From RCC1774 sp050330855 (GTDB taxonomy: Bacteria > Cyanobacteriota > Cyanobacteriia > Thermosynechococcales > Thermosynechococcaceae), in NCBI GenBank assembly GCA_050330855.1, contig JBHJNL010000063.1:1-64000 (forward strand): a stretch of DNA of 64,000 bases, read 5' to 3'. The notes under the pieces were generated by a model. That model was given only the letters and a program-made list of their open reading frames with translations, ran no database searches and was not told the DNA's origin. The position numbers were made by a program, and so were the translations under genes. Of the stretch, positions 53,071 through 60,585 are shown in pieces; positions within the stretch are counted from its first letter, which is position 1, and every line of letters starts with the position of its first letter.

Positions 53071-53129
53071 TCATCCCCTCTGAACACTGCTGCGGTATTG
53101 CTATCACAGTGTATCGCGGAGCGCACAAG

Positions 53130-53738
53130 TCAAACCTGCAACAGTTGCTCTATTGTGAGAGAGAGTTCCGGGAACGTCGGAGATGTAACAGGTTCAGCAC
53201 CCCTAAATTGCCGCCGTTCATACTGGCCTTGCTCATTCAACACAAACACAAACACGCTCGGAACTTTAGGATTGCCCAAATCAGCTCTAGGGCCAAGGGC
53301 TAGATAATCAACAATCCAATATTCTGGAATTTTTAAGCGAGCATACTCGTCAAGTTTGTCGATGTAGTCATCTTCCCAATTCGTTGACACAACTTCTACT
53401 GCCACCGGCAGTGGTTCTCTCAGCGCACTGTAGGCTTCTCGATTAGCTTCTCATACCTCGCGGTCCACCACACTTACATCAGGATGACGGCCCTGTTCTT
53501 GCCCTTCTGGGGTGAGCGTACAGACCACAATTCGATCAGAAACGCGATAGTTGAGCTGTCGGCGTTGGGCCTCTGCCTTTAACGTATCAGTAACAAAATC
53601 AGAGATATCTTCATGGCGGCGAGTCGCTAAAATTCTCACGATTGCTCCGTGGACCAGTTCATAGCGTCCTCCGTCAGGATAGTTCTCAAGGAACTGCTCA
53701 AAGTTGAGTTGTAATGCGATTGTCGTTGCAGGGGACAT
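53130..53738 (-). pseudogene. Uma2-family endonuclease gene with one in-frame stop
   Basis: Two pieces in the same frame form one Uma2/DUF820 protein. The N-terminal part runs 53738-53451 (NFEQFLENYPDGGRYELVHG, HPDVSVVDREV). A TGA at 53451-53453 follows, then EANREAYSALREPLPVAVEV, VSTNWEDDYIDKLDEYARLK and IPEYWIVD to 53130. A tryptophan codon (TGG to TGA) is the likely original. The PD-(D/E)xK-like residues are otherwise kept, so the inactivation is recent. Confidence 0.85.
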
Positions 53739-53848
53739 CGAACGCCTCTGATATGACTTAGGAGCAAGGATTAAATAGCAGGCATTTTTACAGGCTGCTT
53801 GGTTTTGGCTTCAACTACGCTCTGCCATCAGAAATGCCGAGCACCGAA

Positions 53849-53868
53849 CCCTGAGCGTAGCCGAAGGG
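53849..53868. repeat. Dispersed CCCTGAGCG-type repeat
   Basis: CCCTGAGCGTAGCCGAAGGG is an imperfect palindrome of a kind scattered through many cyanobacterial genomes. It lies in the 225-base gap after the Uma2 pseudogene. Confidence 0.5.
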
Positions 53869-53964
53869 TGACTGGCTAAAACGATCAAGTATTTATGTCT
53901 CGATCCTTAGCTCTATGATAAACAACGATTCCATCTAACAAAGAAACTGAGTCCGACACAAGAC

Positions 53965-54609
53965 ATGCTGATCTGTGACTATACCCCTCAACTTCGTCAG
54001 TTGATGCATCAAGTCAATCTCGATAGCTTGGTCGCACTGTATCAAGCAACAGGTTTGCCCCGCCACCAAATTCAGCGCTTGAGAGCGGGGCAAGCTGAGA
54101 CCTTGCCAATGGCCTCGCTGATTAAGCTGAGTCAGGTACTGCAGATCCCTTTGTCTCAACTCCTAGAGCTGTTTTTGCCCAATTACCCAGTGCCGCCTCA
54201 AACGGTCAGCCCAGGCCAGGAAGTCCATGCCCTCAAAGCAGAATATCAGCGCCTTCAGGATCAGCTTGAACAGCAGAAACAGGCATTAGAGCAGCAGTTT
54301 CAACAAACGGTGCTGCAAACCCTAGAACCATTGCTATTGCAGTGGCCCACTGCCGCGTATGCCGCAAAAAAGAATCCCCAAGCCCCTGCGGTCAAGATTT
54401 TGCCCCTGCTGCATCCCCTCGATCAGCTCTTGCAATCCTGGGGAATTGAACCCATCGGCGCGGTGGGCGAAGAAACAACCTATAGCCCCCAATGGCATCA
54501 GCCCTTAGATCCAACGATTGTGGAGAATGACCCTGTCCAGGTGCGAAACGTGGGCTATCGTCGGGGTGAACAGCTTCTTTACCGAGCCAAGGTAAGAGCG
54601 GTACCTTAG
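53965..54609 (+). CDS. HTH / GrpE-like head fusion protein
   Basis: A 214-residue protein. Residues 10-72 resemble an XRE-type helix-turn-helix (TGLPRHQIQRLRAGQAETLP, LIKLSQVLQIPLSQLLELFL). Residues 88-120 are a coiled coil (KAEYQRLQDQLEQQKQALEQ). The C-terminus (about 155-214) resembles the GrpE beta head: GIEPIGAVGEETTYSPQWHQ, VRNVGYRRGEQLLYRAKV. Related cyanobacterial proteins are annotated as GrpE-like. A role as regulator or DnaK nucleotide exchange factor is an inference. Confidence 0.75.
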   Translation: MLICDYTPQLRQLMHQVNLDSLVALYQATGLPRHQIQRLRAGQAETLPMASLIKLSQVLQIPLSQLLELFLPNYPVPPQTVSPGQEVHALKAEYQRLQDQLEQQKQALEQQFQQTVLQTLEPLLLQWPTAAYAAKKNPQAPAVKILPLLHPLDQLLQSWGIEPIGAVGEETTYSPQWHQPLDPTIVENDPVQVRNVGYRRGEQLLYRAKVRAVP

Positions 54610-54672
54610 CGTTTCAGAACGTTAAGCTGATCCCATTCTTCTCAGACTCCCAATACAGCCTTTAGTTCTGTT

Positions 54673-55203
54673 TTAAGGCGCATCTTTCCACTGTTCTGTT
54701 AGCTTACGAAAGTTAAACTCAGGGGCTGCAGGATGACAGCTTGCACAGGTATTAACGGTGACAGCTTCAGCGAACTCTACGCGGGGATGGAGAATTTTGA
54801 AGGGTCGCGACTGCCGAAACCGGAAAGGGATCTGTGCTTCTTTCGGTTCGGGTCGAGAATAGCTTTGTAGGTACTTCCAGGTGAGACTCAGTTCGGGGTT
54901 AACGAGGGGAGGGAGGGTGACGCCGTAGTGATTTTGGTCAAGGAGTAATTTTTCCCATGTCTGACTGGGGTAAGTCTCTGGGGGCAGGGCAATATGGCAA
55001 GAGCTACACTGCTTGAGGTACACCTCTTGAGAAAGCTTTAGCGAAGCGGGAACCACGTCAACGGTGCCGATTTCAGTGGTGGCTGTATTCTGGGCGAACA
55101 AATCTTGGGCCGCAGCGTTTTGAGACTGATTGAGTCCCCAACCCATGAGGCCGCTCCACAAAATAATAATGAGGGTTATAACCCATGCCCGTCTCTGCTG
55201 CAT
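54673..55203 (-). CDS. Diheme cytochrome c
   Basis: A 176-residue c-type cytochrome with an N-terminal hydrophobic segment (AWVITLIIILWSGLMGWGLN), either signal or anchor, and two heme sites, CSSCH (near residue 65) and CASCH (near 152). The wide spacing and the segments ALPPETYPSQTWEKLL and HPAAPEFNFRKLTEQWK match the dihaem cytochrome c (DHC) family. It faces the periplasm or lumen. The redox partner is unknown. Confidence 0.87.
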   Translation of the reverse strand: MQQRRAWVITLIIILWSGLMGWGLNQSQNAAAQDLFAQNTATTEIGTVDVVPASLKLSQEVYLKQCSSCHIALPPETYPSQTWEKLLLDQNHYGVTLPPLVNPELSLTWKYLQSYSRPEPKEAQIPFRFRQSRPFKILHPRVEFAEAVTVNTCASCHPAAPEFNFRKLTEQWKDAP

Positions 55204-55346
55204 ATCTCTTGACCTTCTTGCTACTTGCCCCGTGACGCCTATGATACCTCAGCCGTTCCGCGACCTCGGACTAAAATAAGGCCCAAAGACACCGACCGGA
55301 CAAAGACCGAGTTACTGTGAGAGCAGTAGTTTTAATCGCAAATAGC

Positions 55347-56252
55347 ATGACAACTGAGCAACTCAACACCCAGTACGGTATTACAGGTCAGCTCCAGTTT
55401 GTTGAAGGCCACGGCGGCTTCTCTAATATTGAGATCAACAATGGCAAAGCAAAGGCATTAATCTCGGTGTATGGGGGCCAAATTCTGTCCTATCAGCCCA
55501 CCAATCAAGCCGAAGATTTGCTGTTTTTGAGTGATAAAGCCTACTATCAGCCAGGGAAAGCGATTAAAGGCGGCGCACCGATTTGCTGGCCCTGGTTTGG
55601 TCCTGATCCAGAGGGCTTGGGGCGGGCCAGCCACGGCTTTGTCCGCAATCGTCTTTGGACGGTGATGGAGACCCGCACCGCTGAGAATGGCGACAGTATT
55701 GTTGTCCTTGGTGTTGTGAATACGCCTGAAATTGAAGAAATCTGGCCCCAGTCATTTAAAGCCACCATCACGTTTACGGTGGGCGATACCCTCACCATTG
55801 ATCTAATTACCGAAAATACTGGAGAGCAAGCTTTTTCGATCTCTCAGGCGCTCCATACCTATTTTAAGGTTGGGGATATCAATCAGGTTCAGGTGACGGG
55901 TCTAGAGGGCTGTGACTATCTCGATAAGGTCGATGGCGGTCAGCAAAAATCTCAAGCGGGGGCGGTGACGTTTTCAGAGGAGTGCGATCGCATCTATGTA
56001 AACCCTGCTGCCAAGCTTGTGATCACCGATCTTGGGTTCAACCGGAAGATTCACATTGACGCCAAGGGCAGCAAAACCGCAGTCGTCTGGAACCCGTGGG
56101 CAGAAATCGCTGCTGGCATGGCAGATCTAGGAGATACTGATTACCAGCGTTTTCTTTGTGTTGAAACAGCGAATGCCGCCGCCGATATCATTGAAGTGTT
56201 GCCGGGACAATCCTTTCAGCTCCAGGCTCAGTACACTATTGAGCGATCATAG
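55347..56252 (+). CDS. D-hexose-6-phosphate mutarotase
   Basis: A 301-residue aldose-epimerase-like protein of the YeaD type. Segments are LISVYGGQILSYQP, GGAPICWPWFGPDP, ASHGFVRNRLW (with the substrate-binding histidine and arginine), ALHTYFKVGD, and VVWNPWAEIAAGMADLGDTD followed by RFLCVETANA. It interconverts anomers of glucose-6-phosphate. The ATG at 55347 is preferred over a GTG ten codons upstream. A truncated porin gene follows. Confidence 0.92.
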   Translation: MTTEQLNTQYGITGQLQFVEGHGGFSNIEINNGKAKALISVYGGQILSYQPTNQAEDLLFLSDKAYYQPGKAIKGGAPICWPWFGPDPEGLGRASHGFVRNRLWTVMETRTAENGDSIVVLGVVNTPEIEEIWPQSFKATITFTVGDTLTIDLITENTGEQAFSISQALHTYFKVGDINQVQVTGLEGCDYLDKVDGGQQKSQAGAVTFSEECDRIYVNPAAKLVITDLGFNRKIHIDAKGSKTAVVWNPWAEIAAGMADLGDTDYQRFLCVETANAAADIIEVLPGQSFQLQAQYTIERS

Positions 56253-56278
56253 ACACGACGTTGAAGGTTCGTCCGAAT

Positions 56279-57325
56279 ATGATAACGGAATCGCCAAACG
56301 TCATTTCCTGTCCTTATTTTCTATTAAATTTTGACACCAGCTTCAGCGGCACAGATCGGCTGCGAATTCGGCTTGAATCTGCCAATATTGTACCCGGCAA
56401 CGACTTTACAGGAACTCGGCTCGCTCGCTATGCATTTGATGGCGACTCAGGAAATGCTGTAGAGCTGACAGAGCTGAACTATAAGTTCAGTCCATTCAAA
56501 AATCTAACGGTCAAAATTGACGCCAATGACGGTGAATATCAAGACAACATCGAAACTTTCAACCCCTATTTTGAAAGCAGTGGCAGCGGCTCCCTGCAGC
56601 GATTTACTCGATTCAACCCCATTTACCGTCAAGGCAACGGTGGCAAAGGGGTCACCCTTTCTTACGACGCCGGATTTGCCAGCATTGACCTCGGTTACTT
56701 AGCGGTTGATGGAGGCTCCCCAACTGATGATGGTGCAACGGCTCAAGGTCTATTTGGGGGCAGCTACGCAGCCCTAGCCCAAATTGGGATTAAGCCCTTT
56801 AAGAATACAGACCTACAGTTGGGTCTAACCTACGTTCGCTCCCACTATGAACCAGGGAACGAGGATCTTGCTGGCGGCACCGCTGACAACCCAACTCGGC
56901 GACCTTTCGGCAATGATGCTGACGTTGATGCTGACCACTTGGGCGCTCAGATTACCTATCAGCCAAAGGACTGGCTGAGTCTCTCTGGCTGGGCTGGCTA
57001 TACCTTTGCACGAGATACAGCTTCAAATGACGAGGCTCGGTTGTTCAACTGGGGTGCAGTTGCAGCCTTCCCAGACTTGTTTGGTGAAGGGAATGTGGGT
57101 GCTTTGGCAGTGGGCCAGCAGCCCAGTATCGTCGGTGGAAGCGGTGGAGTTAGTGCTGCTTCTAATGGTAGCCAAAGAAACTGGATTGTTCAGGCTCAGT
57201 ACAAGTTTAAGGTGAACAACAATATTGCGATTACCCCTGGTCTCTTCGTTATCCTCAACCCAGAGAACAACAGTAGCAATGATGCCATTTTCATGCCAGT
57301 CATTAGAACAACGTTCAAATTCTAA
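56279..57325 (+). pseudogene. 5'-truncated iron-uptake/OprB-like porin
   Basis: About 348 codons encode the C-terminal barrel of a cyanobacterial Som/iron-uptake porin: LNFDTSFSGTDRLRIRLESA, GYLAVDGGSPTDDGATAQGL, YQPKDWLSLSGWAGYTFA, and a final IRTTFKF with the terminal phenylalanine of outer membrane barrels. The signal peptide, SLH domain and coiled coil expected in the first 200 residues are absent, and the sequence becomes unrelated just before SPNVISCPYF. It is probably a fragment and not exported. Confidence 0.75.
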
Positions 57326-57342
57326 GTTCGTTTCGGTTCCTA

Positions 57343-57369
57343 AAGCGCAAAGCCCTAAGCTTTGCGCTT
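57343..57369 (+). terminator. Hairpin after the porin fragment
   Basis: A perfect 10-base stem AAGCGCAAAG/CTTTGCGCTT with a 7-base loop lies 17 bases past the stop. It lacks a T tract, so it is a moderate candidate. Confidence 0.55.
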
Positions 57370-57409
57370 AAATAACATCCCAGTCAATATCGCATCAATG
57401 CCCTCATTC

Positions 57410-57439
57410 CCTTCTCCCCTTACTCCCTGGGGGAGAAGG
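57410..57439. repeat. CCTTCTCCCC inverted repeat
   Basis: CCTTCTCCCC and GGGGAGAAGG flank a 10-base loop, a type of dispersed palindromic repeat common in cyanobacterial intergenic DNA. Confidence 0.5.
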
Positions 57440-57607
57440 ACTTCGGTTGAGGGGTTAGTGGGATATTTTTTTGCTGCAAGTCCCTAGCTGGTAAGCAAAC
57501 CTAATAAAACATAGGAAATACTTATATGATTTTGCGATTGATATTTGCAAGGGCTATGGCCAAGGTGGATTCATGTCACATTTAGAGAACAGTTTTTAGC
57601 GAAAATT

Positions 57608-57883
57608 ATGACCGGCATTATGACGCCCCCTACCGCTTCTACGCCTGTGTCAAAGGCTGACCCTCAGTCTGCTCTTGAAACGACCTTCGTCGCAGCTTTA
57701 GAACATGCCCATCGTCTGACTGAGATGTATGGAATTCAAAATATTGAGGTGACGCTTGCTTGGGAAACGGTTGAAGAGTTGCGGGCAGCCATCGCTGATC
57801 AGCGAACCTCTATCCAATCTGAGTTCGATCGCTATTGTGAAGCGAATCCAGATGCTCCCGAATCTCGGATTTATGACGTTTAA
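57608..57883 (+). CDS. CP12-like protein with a single cysteine
   Basis: A 91-residue protein whose C-terminal half follows CP12: the AWDxVEEL core appears as AWETVEEL, followed by DQRTSIQSEFDRYCEANPDA and SRIYDV. In canonical CP12 the end reads NPDAxECRIYDD with two cysteines that form the redox disulfide binding GAPDH and phosphoribulokinase. Here the second is serine, and the N-terminal cysteine pair is absent. The ATG at 57608 is preferred to an upstream frame start at 57545. It precedes the DUF2993 gene by 21 bases. Confidence 0.82.
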   Translation: MTGIMTPPTASTPVSKADPQSALETTFVAALEHAHRLTEMYGIQNIEVTLAWETVEELRAAIADQRTSIQSEFDRYCEANPDAPESRIYDV

Positions 57884-57904
57884 GGTTGATCAGTAAGGAC
57901 AATT

Positions 57905-58660
57905 ATGTTTGCTAACCTACTGATTCCAATGGCTGCTACGGCTCAAGGCGGCGATCAGCTTGTCAGCAAGGTTGTGACAGGTGCGATCGCAACCTTACTG
58001 AAGCAAACAGACAACCTAGAGATCAAGGTCAAGGCTGAACCCGTTGCCAAGCTGCTGCAGGGCAGTGTTGATGGGTTTGATTTCGTAGGCCAGGGGCTGC
58101 TGATGCACAGCGGCCTCAAAGTTGACCGCATGGAGTTTTATCTTCAGGCGCTCTCTATTGACTTTGGCGCTCTTTTTCGAGGCCGAGTCCAGCTTCGGCA
58201 ACCGACGCAGGCATCGATGCGAATTGTGCTGACAGAGGACGATCTTACAGCCTCCTTTAACACCTCTTTTCTCAAGGAAAAGCTACAGCAGCTCTCCTGG
58301 AAAGATCAGCCACTCATGTTCGAGAAGACTCAAATTAGTATTAACGATGACCCGTCGCTGCGAATGCAAAGCTGGGTTCGCCAAGGTGAGGCCGAACAAA
58401 TTTTTGAAATAGACATCACCGCTCAGGTTGAGGTTGAAGATCGACGCAAGCTCCGGTTTGTGGATGTGACCTACGGCGGCGATCAGAAGTCTATAGAGCT
58501 AGGCCAAATGTTGAAGGGACACATCCACAACCTGCTTGATTTAGATCAGTTTGCCCTGGATGGGATGCAGCTTCGTGTAGATCTACTGCGACTCCGCAAT
58601 CAGCAGCTCACCCTGTACGGCGTTGCCCATATCGAGAAATTTCCACAACGGAACGCCTAA
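57905..58660 (+). CDS. DUF2993 (LmeA-like) family protein
   Basis: A 251-residue protein with the DUF2993 beta-rich fold (DNLEIKVKAEPVAKLLQGSV, MHSGLKVDRMEFYLQALSID, GLRVDLLRL-type end). It starts MFANLLIPMAATAQGGDQLV, a weak amphipathic N-terminus. The family includes LmeA, a lipoglycan-binding protein of mycobacteria, and many unstudied cyanobacterial members. It is closely spaced after the CP12-like gene, suggesting co-transcription. Confidence 0.82.
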   Translation: MFANLLIPMAATAQGGDQLVSKVVTGAIATLLKQTDNLEIKVKAEPVAKLLQGSVDGFDFVGQGLLMHSGLKVDRMEFYLQALSIDFGALFRGRVQLRQPTQASMRIVLTEDDLTASFNTSFLKEKLQQLSWKDQPLMFEKTQISINDDPSLRMQSWVRQGEAEQIFEIDITAQVEVEDRRKLRFVDVTYGGDQKSIELGQMLKGHIHNLLDLDQFALDGMQLRVDLLRLRNQQLTLYGVAHIEKFPQRNA

Positions 58661-58739
58661 CATCCTGTCACAGAGCTGTTGTGAATCAAGTCCTGTTTCA
58701 GAGATTAGAGCTTGAGACCTTTGAAATGAGTCTCACGAA

Positions 58740-60086
58740 TCATTCAGACTTAAGGTCTAACTTGAGACCTCGAATTGAAAGATCTAACAATTCAATTGGG
58801 TGCATTAATTCTATACTCTTGCCTTGCAGGCGCAAATGCTTCGTAATTTGCAACGCACATCCAGGGTTCGGAGACGCAATCACCGCTGCACCTGTATTGA
58901 GTAAATTTTTTACCTTTTGCTGACCGAGTTCTTCTGCAACTTCCGGCTGCAGCATGTTATACACCCCCGCACTTCCACAGCAGAGAGCCGCATCCGCAGG
59001 TTCTTTCAAGTGAACACCCGGAATACTACGCAACACTTGTCTTGGTTGGGCGCTGATCTGCTGACCATGAATCAAATGACAAGCATCTTGATACACAATC
59101 TTCAGATCTTGATCCGATAAGGGGGACAGCTCCGTGGTGATGCCAACCGCCATCAGAAATTCATGGACATCTTTTACTTTCGTCACAAACTGATCGGCTT
59201 TTTCTCGATAGTCCTGATCATTTTCTAGAATATGACCATATTCTTTGAGGGTATGCCCACAACCGGCGGCATTAATAATCACCGCATCCACATTCGTATC
59301 CGCAAAACTATCAATCATCTGGCGGGCGAGATCCTGCGCCTGCTGTTCTTGCCCTTGGTGGGCTGGCAGCGCTGCACAGCAACCTTGAGACTTTGGAATC
59401 ACTACCTCGCAACCATTGGCGGTTAAGACCCGCACCGTCGCCGCATTGACCTCAGAGAAAAACAGTCGCTGGACACAGCCTAAAATCATCCCCACTCGGT
59501 AGCGTGTTTCTCCTTGAGCCGAGATCACTTCAGGCAGCTCATTCTGGAATGAATCAGGAGTGACTTCAGGCAAGATCGAGGCCATTGCCGACAAGCGAGG
59601 CAAAAACTGTTTCAGCAAACCACTGGTTTGGATCAGATTTTGCAATCCTATTTTTTGATAAACCCACAGCAGCGGCAGCAAGGGGCGCAACCGATTCGGA
59701 TAAGGAAACAAATTGAAGATCAGCATTCTAATCGCTTGATCAGACCAACTGCGGGGTTGATTCCGTTCCACTTGGGGGCGAACGGCGGCAATGAGCTTGT
59801 CGTACTGCACCCCTGAAGGGCAGGTCGTCACGCAGGCAAGACAACCCAGACAGGTATCAAAGTGGTCGGTGATCGTTTCTGTTAAGGCAGATTCTCCTTT
59901 GTTAATATCATTCATCAGATAAATACGGCCTCTAGGAGAGTCCGTCTCTTTGCCAAGAATGCGGTAACTAGGACAAGTGGCTAGGCAAAACCCGCAGTGA
60001 ACGCAAGTATCAATGAGGTCTTGTTCAGGGGGCTGTTTTAAGTCAAAGCCCTTTAAAGGGATCTTGAGAGGCTGTTGTTCGACCAT
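58740..60086 (-). CDS. glcF: Glycolate oxidase iron-sulfur subunit
   Basis: A 448-residue protein. Two 4Fe-4S motifs near the N-terminus are CVHCGFCLATCPSY and CLGCLACVTTCPSG. They are followed by two CCG (cysteine-rich) domains, visible as CVQRLFF, SQGCCAAL, CGHTLKEYGH, DACHLIHGQQ and ALCCGSAGVYNML. It is the electron-transfer subunit of glycolate dehydrogenase in photorespiration. The ATG at 60086 is chosen over a TTG ten codons upstream. GlcD and GlcE are not in the window. Confidence 0.93.
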   Translation of the reverse strand: MVEQQPLKIPLKGFDLKQPPEQDLIDTCVHCGFCLATCPSYRILGKETDSPRGRIYLMNDINKGESALTETITDHFDTCLGCLACVTTCPSGVQYDKLIAAVRPQVERNQPRSWSDQAIRMLIFNLFPYPNRLRPLLPLLWVYQKIGLQNLIQTSGLLKQFLPRLSAMASILPEVTPDSFQNELPEVISAQGETRYRVGMILGCVQRLFFSEVNAATVRVLTANGCEVVIPKSQGCCAALPAHQGQEQQAQDLARQMIDSFADTNVDAVIINAAGCGHTLKEYGHILENDQDYREKADQFVTKVKDVHEFLMAVGITTELSPLSDQDLKIVYQDACHLIHGQQISAQPRQVLRSIPGVHLKEPADAALCCGSAGVYNMLQPEVAEELGQQKVKNLLNTGAAVIASPNPGCALQITKHLRLQGKSIELMHPIELLDLSIRGLKLDLKSE

Positions 60087-60293
60087 AGTGTTTGTTTGAG
60101 TTGTTTGAAGAGACAAAGGTGGATGCCGAATTGTCTATTCTCTGAAGGATGTATTCAGAGGCTAGGAGAGAAGCCTTGAGCTGGGTGGGATCTCCCTAAA
60201 TTCCCCTAGCTCTTTTAGAACAGCAACACAAAGCAGAAGGCGGACTTTGAGATGATTGGTTTCTTTCGTAGCGCATGTATAAGCAAGTGACAC

Positions 60294-60530
60294 TTTGCAC
60301 TGCCCCCCCCCAGCCCCCCAATTCTGGGGGGAGAGCCACCTGACAGGGGTGATGCTTGGCGGGAAAGATGATGATTTGCTCACTTGATCACAGGCGTAGT
60401 TAGTTCTTTGTATTTGATGTTTGTGGTGTGGTCTATCCATGTACGACTGAGCTGCAAAAATACTGAAGTTTTTTACACTAGCCTTTCAACACTCTCCCCC
60501 CAGAATTGGGGGGCTGGGGGGCAGTGCAGA
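60294..60530. repeat. Second inverted pair of C/G-rich palindromic repeats
   Basis: Arms at 60294-60335 and 60492-60530 are reverse complements over about 38 bases (TGCACTGCCCCCC and following, AGCCCCCCAATTCTGGGGGG, GAGAG), apart from three extra C in the left arm. About 156 unrelated bases lie between, close to the 149 of the 28.5-kb pair. No coding potential is visible inside. Confidence 0.8.
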
Positions 60531-60585
60531 GTTAAACGGTTCAAGCTCAAAGATTTGTTTATGAGGATGGGTAAAAAATGAACCA

